This document shows, one piece after another, positions 43,926 to 55,829 of a stretch of 64,000 bases of DNA (positions are counted from its first letter, which is position 1; every line of letters starts with the position of its first letter). A program made the translations under genes and the position numbers. This stretch comes from Neocallimastix lanati (nom. inval.) (Eukaryota; Neocallimastigomycota; Neocallimastigomycetes; Neocallimastigales; Neocallimastigaceae). The notes beneath the pieces were generated by a model. That model saw nothing but the letters and a program-made list of their open reading frames with translations. It made no database searches and was not told the origin of the DNA. The stretch covers positions 215,001 to 279,000 of the forward strand of contig JACVTC010000005.1 in the NCBI GenBank assembly GCA_016946835.1, read 5' to 3'.

Positions 43926-45779
43926 TTAAAAGACATTAATAAATTTCAATATAAGTAAGATTAAAACGGTGATACTAAATTTTAAGAAAAATTCCCCAAT
44001 TTCAATAAAAATGACTTTAGCACTCATTGCTGTAGTTTCATTTCTCTGATAGATTAGCTTTTTATCACTTTCCATGGAACTCCGCGAGGAATACTCCGGG
44101 AAATAATTATTGGCATAGGGAAGGATATATTTTTGAATCTCTTCTGTATATTTATTAGTGAATTGACTATTAAATTTTATGTTTTTCAATTTATAGGATG
44201 GATTGGTGAGTACCTCAAGAATTTCCTTCTTAATATTCTTATTCTTATTATTATCTTCTGAAATTTCATGTGCTAAATCAAGAGGCGATTTACCTTCATT
44301 ATTCTTTATATGAATATCTGGATTCTTAGTCATCAGCTGAGAAACTAAATAGGGCTCCTGAATTTCTACAGCATAATGAAGAGCCGTATTTCCAAGATTA
44401 TCTTGATGATTAATATATATACCACGTTCCAACAACATTTCTACGGCTTTGACTTGATTAATCTTTGCTGCAATAATTAATCCATTCTCATTTTTATTGT
44501 TGACTTCATTGATAATGGTAGGATCATTTTCTAATAATTCCTTGATGCCTATATAATTATTAACGGTGGCTATCATCAATAAATTATTTTGATTGATAGG
44601 ATCTCGGTAGTTATAATTAAAGGTAGGATTACTCTTTAAATATGGTATAAGTTTATAATGTCCTAATTTATAGCAGAGTGATGTAGCATTTTCTCCATAT
44701 CTATTTTTAACCGATAGATCTAACTCCTTTAAATATTTGGCACAAAATTTGGCTGTGGTTAAATCATTCTGAACTAAAAACACCATAAAAGCCGTATTTT
44801 CATCATCATCCACTGAATAATTGAAATTACATTGATAATTTACAAAGATACTCATTTCACGGGCATAATCAATATAAGGAACCTTATCCGTTTCCTTATT
44901 ATAATCATACATTTTTGAAATGAGGATAGAAAGTGCAGATTGACCATCCATATCGATATAGTCATAATTACAATTTTTATCATGTAACTTTTCAAGTTCT
45001 ACAAAACGTCCCTTTTCCGTTAAATACATAACTGCCGTCTTTCCATCATTATCAGCAATGTTAACATCAATACGAGGATGATAAAGAAAGAATCTACAGA
45101 TAGGTTCAATGATATCATGTTTAATACAATACGTAAGAATTGTTTCTCCCTTATTATTTGTTTGATTTATATTAATATCTGAATAGAGTATTAAATTATT
45201 TTGATATTTATTATATGTCATGACATCATCGACAAGAAATTTCAAATTACGTACAGAATAAAATAAAACATTTTCACCTTTATTATCTACAAGATTAATA
45301 CAAACACTATCATGGAGATGAGCTTCAACAACAAATTCAAAACTATTTTCAGCTGCATACATTAAGGCCGACACTCCATCCTCATCTTGTAAGTAAGGAG
45401 TAACATTCATAGTGAGTAGCCATTTGGCTGCACTTTTATTACCTTCTTTACAGGCTCTCACTAAAACATCACTATCTTTAAAATTTTCTAAAACTCTACT
45501 AAAATAAGGATTCTTTAAAACTTTTTCCACTAATTCATATTTATTTTGAAAAGGAGCCACACTCTTACTACCTTCAATAATTATATTAATTAAGTGATCA
45601 TCATTTTCAACAATAACCTCATTAAGTTCCTTAACAAAATTTTTTATAACTTCAGTATCAGCATTTTCTCCCAAATTTTCCTGTATCAATGTTTTATTGG
45701 ATTCAATACTTTCTAAACATTTTTTATTTTTTGATTTTAATTTTGACAAAAATTCAGTTTGAAATTTATTAAAGTCCAT
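43926..45779 (-). CDS. Tail-anchored ankyrin-repeat protein 2 (617 aa)
   Basis: This is a close paralogue of the protein at 38,710-40,566, collinear over its whole length by eye. Differences are scattered conservative substitutions, loss of three residues near residue 60 (EVIVENVENDD versus EVIVENDD), and a two-residue longer C-terminus. The repeats are the same (DEDGVSALMYAAENSFEFVV, DNLGNTALHYAVEIQEPYLV). The tail anchor has diverged most (FSITVLILLILKFINVF versus FGIIILVIYLLKFLF) but stays hydrophobic, suggesting selection on membrane attachment over exact sequence. Both reading frames are intact. On the sense strand 15 A precede the ATG. The function is unknown beyond protein-binding scaffold. 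Confidence 0.9.
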   Translation of the reverse strand: MDFNKFQTEFLSKLKSKNKKCLESIESNKTLIQENLGENADTEVIKNFVKELNEVIVENDDHLINIIIEGSKSVAPFQNKYELVEKVLKNPYFSRVLENFKDSDVLVRACKEGNKSAAKWLLTMNVTPYLQDEDGVSALMYAAENSFEFVVEAHLHDSVCINLVDNKGENVLFYSVRNLKFLVDDVMTYNKYQNNLILYSDININQTNNKGETILTYCIKHDIIEPICRFFLYHPRIDVNIADNDGKTAVMYLTEKGRFVELEKLHDKNCNYDYIDMDGQSALSILISKMYDYNKETDKVPYIDYAREMSIFVNYQCNFNYSVDDDENTAFMVFLVQNDLTTAKFCAKYLKELDLSVKNRYGENATSLCYKLGHYKLIPYLKSNPTFNYNYRDPINQNNLLMIATVNNYIGIKELLENDPTIINEVNNKNENGLIIAAKINQVKAVEMLLERGIYINHQDNLGNTALHYAVEIQEPYLVSQLMTKNPDIHIKNNEGKSPLDLAHEISEDNNKNKNIKKEILEVLTNPSYKLKNIKFNSQFTNKYTEEIQKYILPYANNYFPEYSSRSSMESDKKLIYQRNETTAMSAKVIFIEIGEFFLKFSITVLILLILKFINVF

Positions 45780-47660
45780 TTTTTTTTTTTTTTTATTTTT
45801 TATATTTAGTTAATTTCATTTAATATTAAATATAATATATATATTATTATACACATATATATATTTAAGAGAAAATCGTTAATTGTTATATTTACTAATT
45901 TTTTATCATTAAAAATATTATGATTATTATTTTCTATTGACTTATATATATATATTTTTAAAGAAAAAATAATAATAATAATACATATTTAAAAAATTAT
46001 ATAAAATATAATAATCCAGCAATTACAATTATTATATTAATTTATTTCTGTTTATTTGCTTTAGCGTTCAGTTTTAAAATTTACTTTATTTTTATTTTAA
46101 TTTTTTTTTTTTTTTTCTTAAAATTAACATTATTATTTTAATTTTATTCAATTCAATTCAATTCATACTATGAATGGAATTTCATTTTAAATACTTTTTT
46201 ATCTTTGCTTTTTAAGTTTTAATTTATGTAAATATTTTAACTAGATTAAAAGCTACTATATCATTTATCATTTATTATTATTACTTTTGTTTTTATGTTA
46301 ATTGTATACATATAATTTTATAAAATCAATATTTTCTTTTTTTTGTTTCATTAAAAAAATATATATATATAAAATATAAATGTATAAATACAATTTAAGT
46401 ACTTTCTATTATCTTTTTTTTTTTTTTTTTGGTAAGTAATAATAATATTTCTATATATTAAACTTCTTTATAGTAAAAAAAAAAAATAAAAAAAAAAAAA
46501 AAAAAATAAAGATAGGAAATAATAAAAAAAAAAATTACTTTTAAAGGCCAACAAAAATAATTAAAGGATTAGAATAAAATTGGGTTTTTTATATTTTTTA
46601 TATTTTTCATTAGTAATCTCATATATTATAAATATACTTTAATATACATTAAATTTTATATTAGATTATACCAGTTACACAAAAATTTTTTAAAGTTTTT
46701 TTTTAATATTTTTTTAATTTTTAAATTTTTTATTTGAATACCTAAAAAAGATTAAATTAAAAAAAATAATAGGAATTATATTTAAAAAAAAAAATGATAA
46801 TACTATTAATTAATCAATAACAATATTTCTAATAATAATAATAGTAATAATAATATGAATAATAAAAAGAAGAATAATATAATTAAATATTAATAATAGT
46901 AATAGTAATAGTAATTATAAGGATATAAAAAATAATATCATATAATTAAAAAATATTAATAAAAGAAAGAAATCTTTAATTATTAATTATATTATTATTA
47001 TAATTATTATTATTTTTCTTAATGTATAGTGTTAAAATGTTATTATATATATTAGATTTATATATATATTAAATATATTTAATGAATAGATATGAAAAGA
47101 TCAAAACAAAAACAAAATAAGAATAATTGTCTCCCTCTTCCTTTACCTTTATAACAAGTTTAAAATAAAAATTTAAAGTAAGAAATGTTAAATGTGGAAT
47201 TACTGTTATACAAGTTTAAAATAAAAATTTAAAGTAAGAAATGTTAAAGGTGGAATTACTGTTATAAAAGAAGTCATTATTGCTTTTAAAAAAAAAAAAA
47301 AAAAAAGGAGTATATATATATAATATTTAAATCTATGTTATTTATATTTACTTTTTTCACTTATTTCATTTAATTTTTTTTCCTATATTTATATAAAACT
47401 AGTAATAGAGAAAAATTAAAAACTAATAATTAATTAATATCGATCATAATCTTAAAAAAAAAAGTATATATATGTATAATAAAAATAATAATTATACTTA
47501 AATGGATATATAAAATACAAGGGAATTTTTTCCTTTTGTGTTTTAATTAAAAAGGAATAATAATATAAAATTGTAACACTTTAAATTTTATTATTATTTA
47601 TATTATTAAAAAAAATATCATTTACTAATTATTAAATATTATCTATTATCTATTTTATAT
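45780..47660 (-). promoter_or_regulatory. Upstream region of ankyrin gene 2
   Basis: No gene seen. It is homologous to 40,567-42,115 as far as the CTCCCTCTTCC block. It then carries a 56-bp tandem duplication at 47,155-47,266 (units starting CAAGTTTAAAATAAAAATTT) not seen in unit 1, followed by AT spacer leading into the heptamer array. Confidence 0.5.
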
Positions 47661-48222
47661 TATTTATTATCTATTATTTATTATTTATTATTTATTATTT
47701 ATTATTTATTATTTATTATTTATTATTTATTATTTATTATTTATTATTTATTATTTATTATTTATTATTTATTATTTATTATTTATTATTTATTATTTAT
47801 TATTTATTATTTATTATTTATTATTTATTATTTATTATTTATTATCTATTATTTATTATTTATTATTTATTATTTATTATTTATTATGTATTATTTATTA
47901 TTTATTATTTATTATTTATTATCTATTATTTATTATTTATTATTTATTATTTATTATTTATTATGTATTATTTATTATTTATTATTTATTATTTATTATT
48001 TATTATTTATTATTTATTATTTATTATTTATTATTTATTATTTATTATTTATTATTTATTATTTATTATTTATTATTTATTATTTATTATTTATTATTTA
48101 TTATTTATTATTTATTATTTATTATTTATTATTTATTATTTATTATTTATTATTTATTATTTATTATTTATTATTTATTATTTATTATTTATTATTTATT
48201 ATTTATTATTTATTATTTATTA
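47660..48222. repeat. (TTATTTA)n heptanucleotide array, second copy
   Basis: About 560 bp of the same heptamer as at 42,125-42,800, at the equivalent edge of the duplicated ankyrin unit. Point variants (TATGTAT, TATCTAT) cluster in the first half. The YYLLFII readings in two frames are repeat artefacts. Confidence 0.95.
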
Positions 48223-48407
48223 CTTATTTAATTATTTTTTATGACAAAATTTTAATATTAATTATTTATTTTAATAACAAAATTTTAGTATTAAAATTAA
48301 TAATAAATGGATAATTCAGAATTAAATAATAAAAATTATTATTTGTAAATTATTTCTATTACTAGTATCATTGGTTTTTAATATTATAAAAATTTTCTAT
48401 TATTAAT

Positions 48408-48761
48408 TTGAGGAATCTATATAAAAATTTTAGTAATGAGTATACAAACTTTGATTTCTACTATACCTTTTCAAGAAAAGATTGTCACAAAATGATAACG
48501 AAAATGAAAAGGAATGTTCTTTTAGACATTCGAATTTACTATTCCTTATTTTTTCAGTTATTACGTGTTAAAGCAATTAAATCGCATGAAAAGAAAGGTA
48601 TCTTGTTTATGTATGTTCTTCATTATTTAAAGCCGGATTTTTCATTGAGTGAAATTAAACAGGCCATTATAGAAAATGTCATTAGGAAAAACATTCCCGA
48701 AAATATAAATTTAATTATTCCTGATTCATCTCCAGATACCATTTTTAATTATTATTTCTAA
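48408..48761 (+). pseudogene. Coding fragment of unknown family (about 117 codons)
   Basis: An open stretch has normal amino-acid diversity (KMKRNVLLDIRIYYSLFFQL, later YLKPDFSLSEIKQAIIEN and LIIPDSSPDTIF) and lower AT content than its flanks. It has no ATG at its 5' end; the first Met codon is at 48,492, and no A-run leader precedes it. It looks like the 3' exon or fragment of a gene. The flanking sequence on both sides (48,240-48,360 and 48,765-48,830) is contiguous in the paralogous spacer at 42,800-42,965, which lacks this segment. I recognise no domain. It may be the remnant of a gene lost from the other unit. Confidence 0.45.
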
Positions 48762-48981
48762 TTAATAATTATTACTATTACTACAGTAATTATTATTATT
48801 AATAAATAATATTACTTTCATTATTTCTATTAAAATTGCTACCTCTTTGAATCATATTAATGAAATAAGATAATAAAATTATGTAAATAAAAAGTTTTAA
48901 AGAAAACTTTATAATTCTTTTTTTTTTTTTTTTTTTTTAATGTAAAAATTCGAAATATTAATTTTAAAAATTTCAATAAAG

Positions 48982-49012
<31 letters not shown>

Positions 49013-49651
49013 AAGAAAGAAAGAAAGAAAGAATTTTTTGATTCCATTTATTTTACTTTCTTCATTTTAATATTAAAAAATTCCAAAATTTTTATCAAAA
49101 GATTAATATGTATATGTTAAAAGTAATAATTTTAAAATTATATTTATATATACATATATTTATATTTATGTAAATTTTAAATAAAAAATAAAAAATACCG
49201 AAGTAAATCAACCTTTTTCTTATATTTTTTTTATTTTTTTTTATTTTTATTTTTTTTTTTTTTTTTCATTTTTTAATAGATACCCCATTAAATTTTTTTT
49301 TCTCAATATAAAAATATAAAAATATTATAAAAAAAATTATCAAATAAAAAAAAAAACTATGGTTTTGTATACTTCTAATCTTTTAAATTTTAGTTAGTTT
49401 TTTTTTTTATAGTAATTTTAATTATTATTTTTAATTATTGATTATCGACAATTTATAATTCATAACCACATAACTTTGAAATATTATTATTATTATTATT
49501 GTTATTATTATTACTTTTTTTTTTTCTATTTTTCTAAACATGCTTTTTTCTTTATTTTATTTTATTTTATTTTTTTTTTTTTTTTTTTGATATTTTTTTC
49601 ACTTTTTTTCTTCATAATTAAGTTATTTTTACTTTCTATTTCATTAAATCT

Positions 49652-49682
<31 letters not shown>

Positions 49683-50259
49683 GCTAAATAAATATATATA
49701 TATATATTATATTTAAATCAAAAAAAAAAAAAAAAAAAAAAAAAAACTTAAAAATGAAAAAAATTTATACTATTAAATTTTTGTTCATTTTAAATTTAAT
49801 TATTACCTTTTTTTATAATTTATTTTATTTTATTTTATTTTTTTTTAATATTAATAAATAATAATTAATGATTATCATTATTATAAATATTTTATTAATG
49901 ATTCAAAACAAAAATATTTTTACTTAGTTATTATTTTATTTTATATTTTATATTTTATTTTATTTTATTTTTTTATAATTAATTAATAATAATTAATGAT
50001 TATCATTATTATAAATATTTTATTAATGATTCAAAACAAAAAAAATTTTATTAAGTTATTATTTTATTTAACAATTATAAATAATATTTATAATTGGGAT
50101 TAATAAAAAATATATGTATGTACATATACATATATATAAGAGGTGGAATAATAAAAAATAATTAATTTTATATATGTTAAATTCAAATTATACAAGACCC
50201 TTATTGAATTTTTTTAAAAAAAAAATAAAAAGATTAAATGTAACAAAATATGGATTAAA

Positions 50260-50294
<35 letters not shown>

Positions 50295-50431
50295 AAAAAA
50301 GAAAAAAAAAATTTAATAAAAAAAACTTAATAAAAAAAAAATATAAAATATATAAGTTTTTTTTTCAATAAAATGAAATAACAATAATAATAGTAAAATA
50401 AAAAAAATAAAGAAATTAAAAATAAAAATGA
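48762..50431. other. Spacer with a 128-bp tandem duplication
   Basis: No gene seen. The block TAATGATTATCATTATTATA...ATTCAAAACAAAAA occurs twice, about 128 bp apart (about 49,861 and 49,989). GAAA repeats lie at 49,011-49,032, with A-runs of 25-30 nt around 48,980, 49,720 and 50,265. Short F/Y-rich open readings are low-complexity. Confidence 0.6.
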
Positions 50432-51217
50432 ATGTATATAATTTTACCACTAAGAGTTATTAATGTTATTAGTATTGTATCAGGCCTTTTAGGTAACTCT
50501 CATGCTTATGATGTCAGCTATTTTGAATACTATAGTGTTTAAGAAATTGAAAATTATATTAAAATTGCTGTTCATAAATCTTTTAGTTACTACTTTTAAC
50601 TTCTTTAAACCTTGATATTTATATATATATATATTCTAAATAAAATAAAATAAAATATTAACAAGAAAAGTAAAAAAAATTTGAAATAAAAAAGATAAAA
50701 AAATAATAATTACTCTAAAAATTAATAAATACCTGTAAATAAGACTTAAGTAAATGAAAGGGAATGGTTTATAAAAATAAAGAATAGATAGAATATATAA
50801 TATTATGTAGGATGATTCTTGTTTTCTTTTAAATATTTAAAATTTTTAGTTTTTTATTATTTATTTATTTTAATATCTTCATATATATTTGTTTTTGAAT
50901 AGAAAATTAGATAACTAATAAATATATATTAAATGCATCTATATTTATAAGTATATTATGAATAAATATGAATTGAAAAAAAAAATAATATTAATAAGTA
51001 TTAATTATACTGAAAATTAGAACTTGGTTCAAAAATATGTATCCAATGTATTCAAAGAGGAATTATGTACTCTAAGGATGGTGCTTGTGGTGAAGGTAAA
51101 GGTTCCTGTCCTCATGATGAATATGATAGTAAGGATGGTTATTGTGGTACCTCTGAAGAGTACTGTGGTATCGATTGTAATCCAAACTACAGTAGGTGTA
51201 TTAAAATTAAACCTTAA
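50432..51217 (+). pseudogene. Decayed secreted CBM18-like (chitin-binding) gene
   Basis: Two pieces on one strand. 50,432-50,542 reads a signal-peptide-like segment (MYIILPLRVINVISIVSGLL, then GNSHA) ending at TAA after 36 residues. 51,021-51,217, after a TTAG acceptor-like site, reads GACGEGKGSCP then SKDGYCGTSEEYCG and NPNYSRC, ending at TAA. The second piece matches the hevein-type CBM18 pattern, but the adjacent Cys pair expected before SKDGYC is Tyr-Asp, so two disulfides would be missing. CBM18 domains bind chitin in secreted proteins. The link between the two pieces is inferred from order and spacing. Whether the first TAA is a true stop or intronic is unclear. Confidence 0.5.
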
Positions 51218-51243
51218 TTGATTATTCCAAAACCTTCCTTTGG

Positions 51244-51279
51244 ACTACTAACATCAATAATTATATTGATGTTAGTAGT
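51244..51279. other. Perfect 16-bp inverted repeat with 4-nt loop
   Basis: ACTACTAACATCAATA is followed by ATTA and then by its exact reverse complement TATTGATGTTAGTAGT, ending in mismatched G/G flanks. It lies 27 bp after the CBM18-like stop codon. Unlike the many A/T palindromes here, the arms contain mixed bases, so chance is unlikely. It could form an RNA hairpin or a DNA cruciform. Confidence 0.85.
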
Positions 51280-51336
51280 GAAGATTATACTAATAAAAAA
51301 TTAATGAAATGATTCTAATTTTCTCTAGGGATACCT

Positions 51337-51591
51337 ATGAAATTAAACACTTTTTATGAATCTGCTGAAGAAAGTATTTCTTATTTCGAAGCCTTCATCA
51401 CTTCTGTATATTATCTTTTTATAATTGAACAATGTCAATATTTATGTCATGATGCCTCTCAAAAATTTAATTCTTTAATTCAAAATCATAGTAATCCTTT
51501 CAATTTAACCTCTTACAATAAATATAAGGAAGGCAATGATGGTGATATGATGAATAATTATGATTTATTAATTTTATATAAAGAGGTATGA
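51337..51591 (+). pseudogene. Orphan exon-like coding segment
   Basis: An 84-codon open stretch with ordinary composition (ESAEESISYFEAFITSVYYL, CHDASQKFNSLIQNHSNPF) is bordered by TTTCTCTAG|GG upstream (51,328) and AAAGAG|GTATGAG downstream. This resembles an internal exon. No continuing exon was found: the downstream DNA is T-run, AAT repeat, then an unrelated low-AT segment. I recognise no family. It may belong with the CBM18-like remnant, or be a separate truncated gene. Confidence 0.4.
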
Positions 51592-51648
51592 GTTTTTTTT
51601 TTTTTTTTTTTTTTAATATTTTTATTTATGATTATATGTTAAACAAAT

Positions 51649-51699
<51 letters not shown>

Positions 51700-51721
51700 T
51701 ATAATAATAATAATAATAATA

Positions 51722-52050
51722 ATCGTAATAGTTATCATAACCCCTAGTAATATAGATATATTCTATTAAAAAGCAATCTTTCCAACTAATATGCAATTAC
51801 CGAGGGAGCCAGTACATATCTCATTGGGTTAAATTATACTGATCTCACTCCAAATGGAAGTTAGGAATTGGAAAAGCAGTCGAGGAAGCGCATACTAGAA
51901 AATTCTAAGCAATAATATGCATATCAGAACGCCAGTGCTGAACACTCAGTAAGGCCATCCAGGGACAATATACGTCTATTCGAAGTGTTATGACTACTCC
52001 AATATTCCTATGCCGTTGAGGGGATGGGAGGGCTTAAAAATAAGAGCTGT

Positions 52051-52089
<39 letters not shown>
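51722..52089 (+). other. Low-AT segment ending in a 36-A tail (possible retroposed element)
   Basis: About 330 bp of mixed-composition DNA (for example ACCGAGGGAGCCAGTACATA, GAGGGGATGGGAGGGC) sits abruptly between an AAT microsatellite and a 36-A run (52,054-52,089). No reading frame stays open. The shape, non-coding unique sequence with a terminal A-tract, is what a SINE or retroposed RNA would leave. It does not match the LINE 3' end in this window, and A-runs are common here. Confidence 0.35.
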
Positions 52090-52092
<3 letters not shown>

Positions 52093-52691
52093 CTCAACTC
52101 CGGATTATTATACACTCCATTTTATAAATCATATTACATAAATATTTTCTTTAATAAGAAAATATTATGAAAAGAATGAAAAAAATAATGATTTTTAAAT
52201 ACGAATACAATATATAACAGGTATTTTAATGAAATAATCTTTTTCTTAATGTTGTTAATTTTTTTTTTTTTTTTTTTTTTAAATATATTAAATTAAAAAT
52301 ATAATAAATAATGAATAATAATAATTGCCCTTTAAATATATTAAATTAAAAATATAATTAATAAAAATTAATTATTAGTAAATATAAATAATGAATAATA
52401 ATAATTGCCAACATATGTAAATAAAATCAATCATATAATATTTCATATAATAAAATATGTACAATATTTGTATATATAAAATAATATAAAGGTATATACA
52501 TAAATCAATGTAAAATCGTATGACGTCATAAGATAAATCTATGTAATTAAATTATAAATTTATTCCTATTCATTATAAATATAACTTTACATTAATAAAT
52601 TAATGTACTCAGTTCTTTTAATATAAATAAATAATATAATAAATAATATAATAAAAATATATAATTTCTCATTAACATTCGATAGTAGGTC

Positions 52692-52753
<62 letters not shown>

Positions 52754-55700
52754 GTATAAAAACTATTTATAGTAAATGAAAATTTAATACCAAATAAATT
52801 ACTAATAAATATTTTATTTACTATACCAGAGCTTATTTATACCAAATGCTATTTTGTTATAGTTATTGCTATACATTTCATGATTGATATAATTCATATT
52901 TTTTATTCTTATTTTCCCCCTTTAATGGTTTAAATTTAGTTAATATTATTATTATTATCATTATTATCATTATCATTACTAATTATTATCATTACTATCA
53001 TTATCATTACATTCATCATCATTATTATTATCAATATTATTATTTTAATTCAAAGAAAAGTTATAAATGAACTAACCTTTACATAATAAATCAATATAAC
53101 ATATTTAATTATAAATAGAAATGACACACGCTGTCTTTTAATTAGACATAAGAAAATTAAATATAATTAATTGTAATATTTATTTAAAATAATTATTATT
53201 TAAAATAATTATTATTTATATTTATTTTATTTATAATATGTTAAGTACAAAAATATAAATATATATAAATATATAAATATATAAATATAATAAATATATT
53301 AATATATATAAATATATAAGTAAATATAAATATTATTATTTGTTTAAAACTTTTAAACAAATGGAAATAATTGATATTTTTTTTTTTTTGAATATATAAA
53401 TAAAATGTATTTATTTAATATATAAATTTAATTCTTTTAATTATTTACTTTAACACATGATATCATATAACCACCAACCACCACCAATATATTATGCAAT
53501 ATATTAAATTGTATTGGTTAAAGAATACGTTTCATTAGTATTCCTCTGAAAAAAAATTTTTTTTTTTTTTAACAAATATGAAAAATAATTAAATAAACTT
53601 TTTTTTTATGTGTAACTTTAGATAATACATATCAGCCACTTAATATTTATATTTTAATGTCATTTATATTTATACTTGTAATATAATGTGGCTTTATATA
53701 CTTTAAAAATATAGTTTTAATTAATGTACATATAACTTTTATTATTATATATTATTATATATTATTATATATTTGGTAGTATAAATTATATATTTTTATA
53801 TTATTAATTTTATAAATATAAAATTCAATTTATTCAATTTTTCTATTTCCATATACTTAACCATAACATCAAACGGTAAAATTTTTTTTTTTTTTTTACT
53901 TTTAATAATATATGTTATGTTTTAATATATAAATATATATTAATATATTCAATATCAAAAATATTTATAATTCATTATTTATTAGTAATACATATTTATT
54001 TATTATATGTATTTATATATTTATTATTTATATATTTATTATTTATATATTTATTATTTATATATTTATATATTTATATTTATATATTTATTATTTAAGG
54101 CTAAAGTGAATTAAAAAATTTACGGTGTATTTAGATTAATTAAAATAGTATTTAATATATATTGTAATTTATTCAATAATATATTAAATTGAATACACTA
54201 GAAATGAAAGAATTTCTAATATTTTAATAAACAAAGTTTAATATCAATTTTTTTTTTAATTCTTTGTTACTTATGGTTACTTTGTTTAATTAAAAATTTT
54301 ATTTATTATTTTTTTACTTTTATGTCTTTATTATAAATTAAGGTTTTAATATATTCAATAAATATAGTTGGATATATTAATATAAACGATATTATATATA
54401 TAGATATGAAATTAATAGTTATTTTGTATTTAATCTCTCTTTATTTAATTTTTATATATTAGTTATAGAACTTCCAATATATAATATATAATTATATATA
54501 TAAACTATATTTAGTAATATATTATTAATTCTATTTGAATAGTTAATTATATATATTTGTTAATCGTAGGAAAGAAAAAAAAATTTTTTTTTTATACACA
54601 TAAAAATATGATTTTAAATTTAATGTATTTAATATATAAATAATATATATAGATATTAAAAAAATTAATAATAGTGCATATATATTTAAAATAAATTAAT
54701 AAATTAGTAATACTAAATATTTTAATTATTGATATGTAATATATATGATAAATAATATTGAAAAAAAAAATAATAATTTTTTTTTATTTATGAACTTTTC
54801 TTTTTGAAATTAATTTTTTTTTCTTTTTTTTATTTAAATAATTCAAAATTAAAAAAAAAAAAAAGAGAATTAATCATAAATATTAGAAAAAAAAGGAAAA
54901 ATAAAAAAAAAATAAATAGTTTATAATTTTGTTTATTAGTTATAACAAAATAACTATTTATTTTTATTAAACCATATTTTAAACATACTTTAATAAATAA
55001 AATACAAACTTTTTTTTCTTTTCTTTTATTATATATATTATAATAATATATATTTTTAAATTTAATCTATTTTTTTTTTTTTATATTATATTTTTTGTAA
55101 AAATATAATATCATATATTATCAAAGCAAATCAGAAATATTTAATAATAATTTTATAGTAAAAAAAAAAAAAAAAAAACAGTAGATTAAACAAGAAAAAA
55201 GAATAAAAAAGATAATAGTAATAAGATCAAAATAAATTCCAAAAACACTTTTATATTAATATTGTCTTGGAAAAAAAATAAATATTTTGTAATAAATATT
55301 ATTTTTTTTTTATATTATTGTTTCGCAGAGAGATAAAAATACATCACGTTTATTCAGTTTATTGTTAAAATAGTATTGATTACAGAATTGTGTTAAATAT
55401 TTTTTTCACGAATTATTCAATAAATATTCAAATTTTAAATTATTATATATATAGTTTTATATACTTATTTAAATAAGTTATTGATTGATTGTGTTTTTTC
55501 TTCTAATTTCATAATATATTGTAAATAAAGGAATAATTTAAAAATAAAATATTAAAAAAAAAAAAGGGAAGAATATTTCAATCTAGAGAAAGAATAATTT
55601 TTTTCCAATGAATATGAATAGATACTAAATATAAAAGTATAATTAGATATAGATATATATCCTTTAAGAAAAAATATTATTAGAAAAATGATATAACAGC

Positions 55701-55829
55701 ATAATAGAATAATCATATTTTTATAATTATTATAATATGCTGTACTCTTTGAAATAATCAATTAATTTTTATTTATTATTGTATAAAGATAAAAAAATAT
55801 ATATTATTAAATATCTCTTATTTATTAAA
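52090..55829. other. Gene-poor AT spacer upstream of the four-exon gene
   Basis: No gene seen. A ~50-bp block ending AATGAATAATAATAATTGCC is repeated at about 52,281-52,329 and 52,333-52,409. (AAT)n lies at 52,694-52,753 and ATC/ATT triplets at 52,944-53,045. The rest is TATA/AAT-rich. The short minus-strand reading at 55,552-55,761 lacks supporting features. Confidence 0.6.
52519..52530. promoter_or_regulatory. CRE-like palindrome TATGACGTCATA
   Basis: A perfect 12-bp palindrome contains TGACGTCA, the ATF/CREB-type bZIP site known from fungi and animals, in DNA where CG dinucleotides are rare. No gene start lies within 3 kb on either side, so any regulatory role is speculative. Confidence 0.3.

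Noticed and set aside
47886-48314. Two overlapping YYLLFII-repeat ORFs
   Set aside because: A 7-nt repeat gives a 7-residue periodic reading in every frame; not coding.
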